NCBI RefSeq assembly: GCF_900108505.1
Contig: NZ_FNWU01000002.1
Location: forward strand, 1 to 64,000
DNA length: 64,000 nucleotides
Source of the DNA: Halopenitus malekzadehii
Lineage (GTDB): Archaea; Halobacteriota; Halobacteria; Halobacteriales; Haloferacaceae
Direction: 5' to 3'
Under the pieces are notes generated by a model. The model saw only the letters and a list, made by a program, of their open reading frames with translations. It was not told the DNA's origin and made no database searches. Positions 37,146 through 46,151 of this stretch are shown in pieces. Within the stretch, counting starts at the first letter, position 1; each line of letters begins with the position of its first letter. The position numbers were made by a program, and so were the translations under genes.

Positions 37146-38060
37146 TCACGCAAGATAACCAATCTCCTTTAACCGCTTTTTGGCATCCCCCGATATATCA
37201 GACGTAGCGGCAGGCTTTTCCTCAACAATAGGTTTCCTTTGAGACGAATCAATCTCAACCCAGGGGACCTCGACAATTTCATCGAGGTGGACGCCCCAAG
37301 GGTGTCCATAGATATCGATCAAATCAAGCGATTTTATTAATGGGGCACCCATCGCATTCCCGTGGTCCGACGTCAGGACTGATTTTCCTGGGAGTTCATC
37401 CCCCAGTTTGTAAGCCTTCGGGATAACTTTGCGGTGGTTTTCAACGTAAGCGTTCCATACCTCATCTGGGTCATATATCCCGTCTCTCACCATCCGCCAA
37501 GGATTAACATCCTCGTGTCGCTCATCCCCCTTGGCATCCTTCCGGAGTTCCTCAACGGACCCCCCAATATTGCTTCCCAAGAATGGATAGTGGGGTTGGA
37601 GGAAATGCACGACAAGTCGTTTCTCGGGGTATCGTTCCCCGATCTCCAAGGACTTCTCAACGACCGTGTCTGGAAGAACAGTCCCCTCTTCATCGTCCCA
37701 ATCCGAGTCCCAGAGTGTGACGACGTTATGGAAGGTGTCGAGTTCGTTATCGTCAATCGACGGGTTTGCAGATATATAGACAGTATCGTTAAACACGCCA
37801 CGGAAATTCTTTTCCATAAATTCACCGGTGCATGCCCCCCTTGAGCGCCTTTTCTTAACAGGAGTAGAAATAGAGAGATCGTTAAAAACTTCTTTTGTAA
37901 CGTCAAAACGTGCTGCATCAAGAATTAGTAGGTTATCCCAATCTTCTTCAAATACAGAGACACCGCCATCATTTCGGATGGTATTGAAGTAGAATCCTAC
38001 TACTTCTTTCCCAATCTTCCATTTCCACCAATCAATATTCTTATGCTTCCACTCAACCAT
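37146..38060 (-). CDS. sulfatase/alkaline-phosphatase-fold protein
   Basis: A 304-residue protein of the alkaline phosphatase superfamily, as in cluster-linked sulfatases or phosphoglycerol transferases. LLILDAARFDV (about 45-55) carries the first metal Asp, and VLTSDHGNAMGAP (about 228-240) carries the Asp-His metal pair; HFLQPHYPF (about 152-160) is the typical internal His motif. The Cys/Ser nucleophile site is not obvious (SRGACTGEF at about 73-81 is a candidate). It may add or remove phosphate or sulfate groups on surface glycans. No signal peptide. Confidence 0.75.
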   Translation of the reverse strand: MVEWKHKNIDWWKWKIGKEVVGFYFNTIRNDGGVSVFEEDWDNLLILDAARFDVTKEVFNDLSISTPVKKRRSRGACTGEFMEKNFRGVFNDTVYISANPSIDDNELDTFHNVVTLWDSDWDDEEGTVLPDTVVEKSLEIGERYPEKRLVVHFLQPHYPFLGSNIGGSVEELRKDAKGDERHEDVNPWRMVRDGIYDPDEVWNAYVENHRKVIPKAYKLGDELPGKSVLTSDHGNAMGAPLIKSLDLIDIYGHPWGVHLDEIVEVPWVEIDSSQRKPIVEEKPAATSDISGDAKKRLKEIGYLA

Positions 38061-38252
38061 AAGGAAGAATCAGTCATTCAGCTTATTAAGCTTTCCCAGA
38101 CTCGCTCACATCCTGGACTTTGTGGACGTGGTTAAGGACGACTTCGTAGTTTCGCTCAAAGTCAACAGCGGTCTGAGCAGTCGGCCCAGATTGGTTTTTC
38201 TCTACGATATAGAATATTTTGGCCCTGTAGCTTCGGTACACGCCAGTTGATT

Positions 38253-38628
38253 TCACGGATGTCTCACGCTCTGGCGGAGATTGTAGACGGTGACTTTGAG
38301 GATCATCCGGAACTCCAGCCAACTTCGCGCACGCACGCCTGAGTCGAGCGTGCGCTTGATGTGAGTGACGATTATACCGATAACGGTCTATGAGAGCGTT
38401 ATGATCATACTCGGCGGGTTTATGATCCTGCTCGGCGGACGCAGCGAGATACGCACGCCACGTCGTAGTCGGAATCCGTGCAAACCACGTGCGGAGAACG
38501 GTGTAGTGAGGAAGCCGCGTGAGGCCGATCTCGTCGAGGAGGCCGAGCATCTCGCTGAGCAAATCCACCGTAACGCGGTAGGATTTGCCAGCCCGATATG
38601 AAGTGTATGGAGCGTGAGCATCGCCCAC
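38253..38628 (-). pseudogene. IS5-family transposase remnant
   Basis: The minus strand carries AHAPYTSYRAGKSYRVTVDL followed by LTRLPHYTVLRTWFARIPT, the N-terminal domain of haloarchaeal IS5-type transposases. The DDE middle is deleted. A later frame carries IKRTLDSGVRARSWLEF and VYNLRQSVRHP then a stop at 38253, the usual C-terminus. It is therefore internally deleted and frameshifted. A GC hairpin (GAACCCGCC...GGCGGGTTC near 38635-38666) lies just upstream. Confidence 0.72.
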
Positions 38629-38689
38629 TCAGTGAACCCGCCACCCCCTTCGGGGTCGGCGGGTTCGTCCGAGATAGCGACAACTGATT

Positions 38690-39275
38690 AAGCCTTCACC
38701 ACCGTAACACGTGTGAAGAGACGGATTTCGGATGTCAAACCAATCTGTCTCTTCGCTTTCTACCGAGATAGCGCAGTCGTAGCCCTAGCGTCTAGTGAAA
38801 CTACAGAGCCGAAAAATTAGGACTACAACATTCGACAGAAGTTGTACCACACCTTAACATTCATATCAGTAAAACTCCCTCAGACGCGCGGTGGACGTGA
38901 TTAGCGTGGTTACCGCAATCATCACTAAGACATTCACCAGATTATTCCAGTTCCGATTCAGTCCTGAACTGCTAAATTTGACCGACAGACACCCCATAAT
39001 ATCTAACGATTCGTAGCTGAAGCCCCAACTAGTCATACATCACTATCCGAACAAATTAGAATCGTGTTGCGGACATAGTGCCTTTTCACCTCTCATCCCC
39101 TAGATTCAAACGTTAGATTTCCTCACAGATGGCATCTAGCAGCTCACAGTTGAAGCCGCAATAACTGACTAATAAGAGTAAAAAGGGAACGAATACGAGA
39201 ATTTGAGTGGCATACCAGATGAACAAATACCAGGCTGTTAAACTCGCTGCCGACTAGGAATACACAATATCTAAG
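38690..39275. other. intergenic, nothing identified
   Basis: This AT-rich 586-bp stretch has no gene I can support. Two loosely similar pieces with GAAGCC(C/G)CAA occur near 39019 and 39151. It is probably decayed DNA next to the IS5 remnant. Confidence 0.35.
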
Positions 39276-40691
39276 ATGAATCTTACCCGCTCAGCGATTA
39301 AGGTATTCACCGCAAAAGGCGCGAGCAGTCTCATTGGTTTCCTCGGAATCGCGTTCTTCGCACGTGAACTTGCTTCCGACCAAATGGGCTCCTTGTTCCT
39401 CTTTCAAGCCCTGCTAGGAATTATCGCTATTCCCGCAAACTTCGGCATCAACAATGCCGTGACCAAGCGTTTCAGCGAAGGCGAATCCCCGGAATCAATC
39501 CTCTCAACAGCAATTCTCCTCAAAGGTCTGTTACTACTACCGTTCGTTGCAGGAATAGTATTGTTTCAGGGAGCAATAAACAACTATCTCGGCGATGATC
39601 TGGCGTTACTTCTCATCCCGGCACTCATCCTCCAAGAGTCCGCAAAACTCACGATACAAGTACTAAAAGGAGAGCTACGCGTCGGCGAAACTGCCGCTCC
39701 ATCGTTTTTTCGGAGTCTTGTGTACATCTGTGTTGGCGCTATTCTTGTCTGGTCTGGTAGGGGTGTTCGCGGCATCATTTATGGACTTTTTGCTGGATTC
39801 GTCGTTATGCTGGTGTGGGGAATGTGGAAGAGTTCGACGACAGTCGGTTTACCGTCGCTCGGACACGCCCGCTCGCTATTCAATTATTCTAAATATGCCT
39901 TCATTTCCTCAGTTGGTGGCTACTTCTACAGTTGGGTGGACATCGCCATTATCGGCTTATTCCTAGCGCAATCGGATGTCGGTGTCTACGAGATCGCGTG
40001 GCGGGTCACCGCAGTCGTGATGCTCTTCAGCAGTTCAATCGCCACTACGATTTTCCCGCAAGTAAGTCAGTGGGATGCTGAGGGCGTTACTAAACGTATT
40101 GAGTCTTTGCTCCCGGAGGCAATTGCGGTAGCACTATTCATAGCCATCCCTGCGTTCTTCGGTGTTGTATTGTTTTCCCGAGATATTCTCGGATTAACGT
40201 TTGGAACCGAATATACAGCAGCCTCACTAGTTCTGATCATTCTAACGGGAGAGAAGGTCATTCAGTCGATACACGTTATTCTCGGTCGTTCACTTCAAGC
40301 AATCGACAGACCCGATCTTGCAGCGAAAGCGGGTGTCATCTCGATATCGTTGAATCTCGTACTGAACGTAGTTCTCGTTCTCAGCTACGGGATTGTGGGG
40401 GCGGCAGTCGCCACCGCCTTTTCATTCATCATAAATAGTATTCTTCACGCTTACTACCTCTCGAAGTTTGTCTCAATTCGGATTCCTTACATACGAATTG
40501 GTGGATGTGTAGCCGCATCGTTCGGTATGGCCATTGTCCTTTATATTGTTGAATCAGCCATACAGATTAGCAGTTTACCAATGCTACTGCTGACTATCGG
40601 ATTCGGAATAACGGTATATGTCGGTTTTGCATTAATAATTCCACCATCACGTGGTGTCATCCTTGACAATATGCGAAGAGCTGTCGATTAA
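39276..40691 (+). CDS. polysaccharide flippase (Wzx/MATE-like)
   Basis: A 471-residue polytopic protein with about 13-14 transmembrane helices and the oligosaccharide flippase pattern: a positively charged first loop (FTAKGASSLIGFLGIAFFAR), the GINNAVTKRFSEG loop, and the central FISSVGGYFYSWVDIAIIGL segment. It would move the lipid-linked glycan from the cytoplasmic to the outer face. It precedes the methyltransferase gene by 54 bp on the same strand. Complete. Confidence 0.9.
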   Translation: MNLTRSAIKVFTAKGASSLIGFLGIAFFARELASDQMGSLFLFQALLGIIAIPANFGINNAVTKRFSEGESPESILSTAILLKGLLLLPFVAGIVLFQGAINNYLGDDLALLLIPALILQESAKLTIQVLKGELRVGETAAPSFFRSLVYICVGAILVWSGRGVRGIIYGLFAGFVVMLVWGMWKSSTTVGLPSLGHARSLFNYSKYAFISSVGGYFYSWVDIAIIGLFLAQSDVGVYEIAWRVTAVVMLFSSSIATTIFPQVSQWDAEGVTKRIESLLPEAIAVALFIAIPAFFGVVLFSRDILGLTFGTEYTAASLVLIILTGEKVIQSIHVILGRSLQAIDRPDLAAKAGVISISLNLVLNVVLVLSYGIVGAAVATAFSFIINSILHAYYLSKFVSIRIPYIRIGGCVAASFGMAIVLYIVESAIQISSLPMLLLTIGFGITVYVGFALIIPPSRGVILDNMRRAVD

Positions 40692-40745
40692 TGAGCTCTC
40701 GTTGCGAAACTGTTACCTCAAGCGTAAAATAAAATTAATCGAACA

Positions 40746-41486
40746 ATGGCGACTATGCTACAGAAAGCGGCGAAAATCTGGCGTAAGGACGGTCCAATTA
40801 CGCTAGCGAAGAGGGGAATCCAGTTTGGATACGATTCAGGGTTCCGACCGATACTCCCGAAACGCGTCGTTTCGTACAACAGTATTCCCGTACGTGCTTC
40901 CCGGTTGGGGGACTCTATTGTTCCTTGGCACACGCAAGACATCCCTGGATATGAGAATGCCCTCGTTGAAGGGATTCAAAAGTACGTTGAACCTGGTGAT
41001 ACAGTAGTCATTGTAGGCGGTGGGTGGGGAGTATCGACAGTTATGGCAGCTAGACAATCTGGTTCTAACGGTCAGGTTATCACATTTGAGGGCGGTGCAG
41101 AATCGGTTACAAAGGTCAAAGACACAGTTCAGTTGAACGACGTTGATGATCGCGTTTCTATTCGACATGCGATTGTGGCGCGAGCGGTCTCGCTTCGTGG
41201 GGATAGTGATGATGCCCAAGCAGTTTCACCAACTGACCTTCCCGATTGTGACGTTCTCGTACTCGACTGTGAAGGAGCCGAGATCGGCATCCTAGAAGAA
41301 ATGGAAATCCGTCCGCGAGCAGTAGTTGTAGAGACACACGGTATATACGATGCCCTGAAAGCAGTTGTCCGCGACAAATTAGATTGTGCAGGATACAAAA
41401 TAGATGAGTGTATGGTAGCTGAGGAACGATTACGAGATATATGTGAAGAAAACGGCATCTATGTTCTATACTCAATACGACGTTAG
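40746..41486 (+). CDS. FkbM-family methyltransferase
   Basis: A 246-residue SAM-dependent O-methyltransferase of FkbM type. The SAM motif is VVIVGGGWGVSTVMAARQSG (about 85-104), followed by VITFEGG (acidic ribose-binding residue) and the family-specific VLVLDCEGAEIGIL (about 167-180). These enzymes methylate sugars of surface glycans. It starts 54 bp after the flippase stop and is probably co-transcribed with it. Confidence 0.88.
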   Translation: MATMLQKAAKIWRKDGPITLAKRGIQFGYDSGFRPILPKRVVSYNSIPVRASRLGDSIVPWHTQDIPGYENALVEGIQKYVEPGDTVVIVGGGWGVSTVMAARQSGSNGQVITFEGGAESVTKVKDTVQLNDVDDRVSIRHAIVARAVSLRGDSDDAQAVSPTDLPDCDVLVLDCEGAEIGILEEMEIRPRAVVVETHGIYDALKAVVRDKLDCAGYKIDECMVAEERLRDICEENGIYVLYSIRR

Positions 41487-41883
41487 ATAGGGGGATCGCA
41501 TCCATCCCTCTGCCGCAAAGCGGCAACCCCTCTTGACCGGCTAAGAGCAGCGAAGCGGGTCTGCGCCGGGTTGCATCCCCTCCAGGTCGCCCCACCCCGC
41601 ACAGGGGTAGGATAAGTATCGATAAGCCCTTGCTTACTCCTCGCTGGCGTTCGGCTTTTCAAAGCCATCCCGGTACAGGGTAAGCACAAGAACTCGCCAT
41701 CGCCATCCTAACAGTCACACTCGTCGAACTTTTGCCAGTACGCAGGAGAGAAATCCTCTGTAATCTGATATAGACGGATAGCCACGACGGGACTCATCAA
41801 TCGCATTGAGAATCATAGTGGTTCAAGCGATACTGAGCTGCTTCAGTGGAATCAGTTATTAGTGAAGGGAGTTCACTAATAAT
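41487..41883. other. intergenic, possible mobile-element debris
   Basis: GC-rich DNA at 41490-41700 contrasts with the AT-rich genes to its left. A minus-strand frame (41689-41483, starting MCLPCTGMALKSRTPARSKQ) has no sure family; LKSRTPAR faintly recalls the N-terminal PLMP-type motif of IscB-like nucleases. GCCGCAAAGCGGC (41511-41523) is a small hairpin. The right part (41700-41883) holds only the promoter region of the rml genes. Confidence 0.3.
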
Positions 41884-42354
41884 ATGACGATGATATCTGG
41901 CGTCGAAGTACGAAACCTCCAAGTGAATACGGATGAGCGTGGTCATCTCGTAGAAATTTTTCGAGGAGACTGGAACGAATACGATCCAGAGCCCGCGATG
42001 TCCTATTATTCGATGACCTACGCTGGTATTACTCGTGCGTGGCACCGCCACCATCAGGGACAAATAGATCACTTCGTTTGTCCAAAGGGACGAATCAAGA
42101 TCGGAATTTATGACAACCGCAAGGATTCGTCTACGCAAGGTGAAGTGAATACTTTCGTTATCGGCGAACATAATCAGCAGGTTGTCCGTATCCCCGGCGA
42201 CTGCTGGCACGGCTTCAAGGCCATCGGCGACGAGCCGGCGTTCCTCATTAACTTTCCCACCAAACTCTACGACTACGAGAATCCCGACGAGGAACGCCTC
42301 CCATATGACACGGACGAAATACCTTTAGACTGGGACGAAGAACCAAGTGGATGA
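41884..42354 (+). CDS. rmlC: dTDP-4-dehydrorhamnose 3,5-epimerase-family protein (RmlC-like)
   Basis: A 156-residue cupin of the RmlC family, which epimerises dTDP-4-keto-6-deoxyglucose at C3 and C5. The RmlC-type elements are TDERGHLVEIFRGDW (about 18-32), TRAWHRHHQGQIDHF (about 50-64, catalytic/substrate His), KIGIYDNRKDSS and RIPGDCWHGFKAIGDEPA. It is shorter than the classic ~180-residue enzyme, like the haloarchaeal cluster versions. It is first in the rmlC-rmlA-zinc-ribbon operon; rmlA begins 3 nt after its stop. Confidence 0.85.
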   Translation: MTMISGVEVRNLQVNTDERGHLVEIFRGDWNEYDPEPAMSYYSMTYAGITRAWHRHHQGQIDHFVCPKGRIKIGIYDNRKDSSTQGEVNTFVIGEHNQQVVRIPGDCWHGFKAIGDEPAFLINFPTKLYDYENPDEERLPYDTDEIPLDWDEEPSG

Positions 42355-42357
42355 CAG

Positions 42358-43431
42358 ATGAAAGGCGTCCTACTTTCTGGCGGCACGGGCTCTCGGCTCC
42401 GCCCCATAACTCACACCGGCCCGAAACAGCTCATCCCGGTCGCAAATAAGCCGGTTCTCGAATATGCGATAGAAGACCTCAAGGAAGCGGGGGTCACCGA
42501 GATCGGCGTCATCCTCGGGAATAATGGACGAGACGAGATCCAGGAACTCCTCGGCGACGGCTCGAAGTACGGCGTCGAAATCACCTACATCGTCCAGGGG
42601 AACCCCCTCGGCCTCGCCCACGCCGCGGGCTGTGCCCGCGACTTCGTCGGCGACGACGACTTCGTGATGTACCTCGGCGACAACATCCTCAAATCCGGCG
42701 TCACCGACCTCGTCGAGAGTTTCGAGTCCGGCGACTACGGCGCAGGCATCGCCCTCCAGGAGGTCGAGGATCCCCAGGCGTTCGGCATCGCCGACGTTGA
42801 CGACGCGGGCAACGTCACCCAGCTCATCGAGAAGCCAGACGACCCGCCGACGAATCTCGCTCTCATCGGGATGTACGTTTTCTCGCCCGCGGTCTTCGAC
42901 GTGATCGACGATCTCGAACCGTCCTGGCGGGGAGAACTCGAAATTACAGACGCGATCCAGTCGCTGCTCGAAGATGGTCACGCGATCGATTCCCACGTCG
43001 TCACGGGCTGGTGGAAGGACACCGGCAAGCCCGAGGACATTCTCGAAGCCAATCGCTTAGTCCTCGAAGACACCGCTCTCGAAACCGAGGGGACCGTCGA
43101 GGACGGCGCCGAGACCACGGGTCGAATCGAACTCCACGAGTCCGCGACCATCGAGGCCGGCGCGTCCGTCCGCGGCCCGGTCTCAATCGCCGAAGACACG
43201 GTCATCAAGAGCGGTACCTACGTCGGCCCGTACACCTCGATCGGCGCGAATTCGGAACTGGAAGATGTCCATATCGAGAACAGCGTTGTCATCGGTGACT
43301 CCACGATCACGGCCTCGGGTCGTATCGTCGACAGCCTCCTCGGGCGGAACGCGAACATCGAGAGCGCCGAGAGACTCCTCCCCGAGGGTCGCCGCCTCGT
43401 TGTCGGCGAAAACTCCCAACTCAAACTGTAA
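42358..43431 (+). CDS. rmlA: glucose-1-phosphate thymidylyltransferase
   Basis: This enzyme makes dTDP-glucose from glucose-1-phosphate and dTTP, the first step to dTDP-rhamnose. The 357 residues start with MKGVLLSGGTGSRLRPITHT (nucleotide loop), then GPKQLIPVANKPVLEYAIED (lysine of PKQL), MYLGDNIL (metal Asp) and GWWKDTGKPEDILEANRLVL. A C-terminal left-handed beta-helix of hexapeptide repeats (about 245-355) makes it the long RmlA type common in Archaea and Actinobacteria. GC rises sharply here compared with the glycosyltransferases. Confidence 0.93.
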   Translation: MKGVLLSGGTGSRLRPITHTGPKQLIPVANKPVLEYAIEDLKEAGVTEIGVILGNNGRDEIQELLGDGSKYGVEITYIVQGNPLGLAHAAGCARDFVGDDDFVMYLGDNILKSGVTDLVESFESGDYGAGIALQEVEDPQAFGIADVDDAGNVTQLIEKPDDPPTNLALIGMYVFSPAVFDVIDDLEPSWRGELEITDAIQSLLEDGHAIDSHVVTGWWKDTGKPEDILEANRLVLEDTALETEGTVEDGAETTGRIELHESATIEAGASVRGPVSIAEDTVIKSGTYVGPYTSIGANSELEDVHIENSVVIGDSTITASGRIVDSLLGRNANIESAERLLPEGRRLVVGENSQLKL

Positions 43432-43433
43432 TA

Positions 43434-43613
43434 ATGAGAATTATCACCCACACCTGTCCGGCCTGTGGAACCATCGTTGCTGCTAACGAACTCGAAGATA
43501 ACCGCGTGATGAAGTGTCCGGGACTCGGCTGTCAGGAAGTACTTTGCTTCGAGGATCTGCCCGCGGACGCCCGCGAGCATTTCCTCGACAACCTCAATCA
43601 GTACCAGATTTAG
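43434..43613 (+). CDS. zinc-ribbon microprotein inside the rhamnose operon
   Basis: A 59-residue protein: MRIITHTCPACGTIV, then VMKCPGLGCQEVLCFEDLP and a helical end. CPAC and CPGLGC give a zinc knuckle pair. The ATG is 2 nt after the rmlA stop, so it is translationally coupled to it, and its stop overlaps the convergent rmlD stop by 4 nt. The tight packing supports a real gene. A regulatory or scaffold role for rhamnose synthesis is speculation. Confidence 0.78.
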   Translation: MRIITHTCPACGTIVAANELEDNRVMKCPGLGCQEVLCFEDLPADAREHFLDNLNQYQI

Positions 43614-44500
43614 TCCACCAGCTCCCAGGCGGCCTCAACGTCCTCACGGACCGTTGGCTGCGCCCGCTCAAGTGCGTCTGTTACCTTCCCGACATCCAAA
43701 CACGTGTACTTCGGCCGTATCGCCGCTCGATCCACATCAGCTATCGACCCCTCGCATACTAATACCGAATCAGTCTCTACCTGCTCAGCGATCACCGTCC
43801 CAAACTCGTAGGGTGTCATACAGGAGGCACACGCCACGTGATAGAGCCTTTCTTCCTCCTGAGCAATCAGATCGAGCAGCGTGCCCGCTGCCTGCCCAGC
43901 CCGGGTCGGTGTCACCCACTGATCTGTAAACAGCGGGACAGCCTCGCCGGCACGTAACTGGTTGCGCACCCACGCCGGAAATCCAATAAGGTCGCCGGCA
44001 CTCCGGTGGATACCCCACACGAACGAGAGTCGGGCGATGAGCGCGGTTTCCGACTCACTCCGAACTGCCCGTTCCCCAGCGAGCTTCGACTCCCCGTACG
44101 CCTGCACGGGGTTGGGAGTCGTTTCCTCGACATATGGGTCGCGTACCGTCCCGTCGAAGACGTAGTCCGTCGAGATATGAAGGAATTTAACATCGTGGGC
44201 TTCGCAGTGAGTGGCCAGCCCGCCCGGCGCATCGCCGTTGAGCAACTGTGCTTGTTCGGGATCACGTTCGCAGCCGTCGACATCCGTCATCGCCGCACAG
44301 TTGACGACGACGTCGGGTGTGTACTCTTCCAGAAGAGCCCCGAATGCCTCGTAGTCGCCGAGATCGAACTGTGTCAGCGGCATATCAAAGTCCGGCCGTG
44401 TGGAGTGATACGTCCCACAGACATCCCATCCACGCTGCTGACCCGCGTAGACGACGTTGCTGCCGAGAAGTCCGTTCGCACCCACAACGAGAAGCCGCAT
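43610..44500 (-). CDS. rmlD: dTDP-4-dehydrorhamnose reductase
   Basis: The last enzyme of dTDP-L-rhamnose synthesis, an SDR of 296 residues. MRLLVVGANGLLGSNVVYAG (G-x-x-G-x-x-G) binds NAD(P)H; VVNCAAMTDVDGCE and HISTDYVFDGTV are family markers; AYGESKLAGE carries the catalytic Tyr-x3-Lys. The start at 44500 begins the Rossmann fold directly; a longer in-frame extension upstream has no conserved residues. It is divergent from rmlB (52 bp). Confidence 0.92.
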   Translation of the reverse strand: MRLLVVGANGLLGSNVVYAGQQRGWDVCGTYHSTRPDFDMPLTQFDLGDYEAFGALLEEYTPDVVVNCAAMTDVDGCERDPEQAQLLNGDAPGGLATHCEAHDVKFLHISTDYVFDGTVRDPYVEETTPNPVQAYGESKLAGERAVRSESETALIARLSFVWGIHRSAGDLIGFPAWVRNQLRAGEAVPLFTDQWVTPTRAGQAAGTLLDLIAQEEERLYHVACASCMTPYEFGTVIAEQVETDSVLVCEGSIADVDRAAIRPKYTCLDVGKVTDALERAQPTVREDVEAAWELVD

Positions 44501-44552
44501 ACCGTAGTGTTCCAACAGCAACATAAATAGGTGCTGCAGCCAAGACTCCTGT

Positions 44553-45479
44553 ATGCGAATTCTCATTACGGGTGGCGCTGGATTCATCGGCTCGAGCTTC
44601 GTTCACTACGTTCTCGAAGAACACGAGGTCGACGAAATCGTCACGCTCGACGCACTGACATATGCGGGCTCAAAGGACAACCTCGACGGGGCTCTGGATC
44701 ACCCACGACACCAGTTCGTTAAGGGGGACATCCGCGACCAGGAACTCGTTACGGACTTGATCAAAGACGTTGACGCAGTCGTCAACTTCGCCGCGGAATC
44801 CCACGTCGACCGTTCCATCGAGGGCGCGAAACCGTTCGTCGAGACGAACGTCCGGGGTACACAGACGCTCCTTGACGCGGCCAACGATGCAGGCGTCGAC
44901 CGGTTCCTCCAGATTTCGACCGATGAAGTGTACGGTCAGATACTCGATGGCAAATTCTCCGAAGACGACGCGCTCAACCCACGGAATCCCTACGCGGCGA
45001 CGAAGGCGAGCGCGGATCTGCTAGCGAGGAGCTTCCAGACGACCCACGGGCTCCCCGTTCTGATCACCCGCACATCCAACAACTTCGGCCCACGACAACA
45101 CCCAGAGAAGCTTATCCCGAAATTCATCCAGAATGCCGCAGCCGGCAAGTTGCTCCCCGTATATGGTGATGGGTCGAACGTCCGTGAGTGGATCTATGTC
45201 GAGGACAACTGCCGCGCACTCGATCTCGTGCTCCGCAAGGGAGAGATCGGCGAGGTCTACAACATCGGGAGTCACGCCGAAAAGACAAATCTCGAAGTTA
45301 CGGAAGCGATCCTTGATACCGTCGGTGTGTCGAATGACCTCATCGAGTTCGTCGAAGACCGTGCAGGGCACGACCAACGCTACGCGCTCAAAACTGAGAA
45401 GATCGAAGCGCTCGGCTGGGAACCACAGTATTCCTTTGAGGAGGGCCTCGAACGGACTGTCGATTACTACCTCGACTGA
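44553..45479 (+). CDS. rmlB: dTDP-glucose 4,6-dehydratase
   Basis: An SDR-type dehydratase of 308 residues making dTDP-4-keto-6-deoxyglucose. MRILITGGAGFIGSSFVHYV (NAD loop), NFAAESHVDRSI, QISTDEVYG with the active-site Asp-Glu, and NPYAATKASADLL with Tyr-x3-Lys are all present. NNFGPRQHPEKLIP is the sugar-binding loop. Its stop TGA overlaps the following Nudix ATG by one base (TGATG). Confidence 0.95.
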   Translation: MRILITGGAGFIGSSFVHYVLEEHEVDEIVTLDALTYAGSKDNLDGALDHPRHQFVKGDIRDQELVTDLIKDVDAVVNFAAESHVDRSIEGAKPFVETNVRGTQTLLDAANDAGVDRFLQISTDEVYGQILDGKFSEDDALNPRNPYAATKASADLLARSFQTTHGLPVLITRTSNNFGPRQHPEKLIPKFIQNAAAGKLLPVYGDGSNVREWIYVEDNCRALDLVLRKGEIGEVYNIGSHAEKTNLEVTEAILDTVGVSNDLIEFVEDRAGHDQRYALKTEKIEALGWEPQYSFEEGLERTVDYYLD

Positions 45480-45931
45480 TGACCGATACGAAAACATCGA
45501 TCCCTGACGACGAGTGGCGCATAATTGTCGGGAACGTCCCGCTCGTTTCAGTCGACCTCGTGATCGAACACGACGATGGCGTGATCCTTGGTAAACGCGA
45601 GAACGAGCCCGCGAAAGGTGAATGGTTCGTTCCCGGTGGGACAGTGCTCAAAAATGAACCTCGCACCGATGCCGTCCACCGCGTTGCCGACGAGGAACTC
45701 GGTGAATCCGTCGTCATCGACGACTGTCTCGGTACCTATGAACACTTCTACGAGGCGGCTGCGGCCGAGGGCGTAGACTCGAAACACTACCTTGCGACCG
45801 GCTATCGCTGCCACTTCGAGCGCAATGATCCCGATATCGTCGGCGACGAGCAACACAGCGCCCTTCGAGTTGTTCGCCCGCCGTTCGACAAGTTCCACCC
45901 GTACGTCGAACGGTATTTCGATGCCTTATGA
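45479..45931 (+). CDS. Nudix hydrolase, GDP-mannose mannosyl hydrolase-like
   Basis: A 150-residue Nudix protein. WRIIVGNVPLVSVDLVIEHD with KGEWFVPGGTVLKNEPRTDA is the GDP-mannose mannosyl hydrolase (Gmm/NudD) pattern, and AVHRVADEELGES is the Nudix box, slightly divergent from G-x5-E-x7-R-E-U-x-E-E-x-G-U. It would hydrolyse an NDP-sugar and tune the sugar-nucleotide pool. It is translationally coupled to rmlB. Confidence 0.85.
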   Translation: MTDTKTSIPDDEWRIIVGNVPLVSVDLVIEHDDGVILGKRENEPAKGEWFVPGGTVLKNEPRTDAVHRVADEELGESVVIDDCLGTYEHFYEAAAAEGVDSKHYLATGYRCHFERNDPDIVGDEQHSALRVVRPPFDKFHPYVERYFDAL

Positions 45932-46151
45932 CGCCGCCTGTCACCAACCGCCATTCGGACAGCATACTAAAATAGAGGGTTATCTCTTCGATGGCTTCTG
46001 TACTACTTAGCCAGAAGTAATCGGTATGGTTCCGCAGACGTCCTAACCACAGTCGACACGCGGTCGCGGTTCCGAGAGCGACGAGTTGGTCAAAAAATTG
46101 GTGGGGATGGGCTGTCCGTTGATCTCGGCCATCTTCTGACCCAGTAAATAT

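Noticed and set aside
41483-41689. IscB/TnpB gene start
   Set aside because: Only a faint PLMP-like match; no RuvC or HNH motifs follow, so it is listed as debris only.
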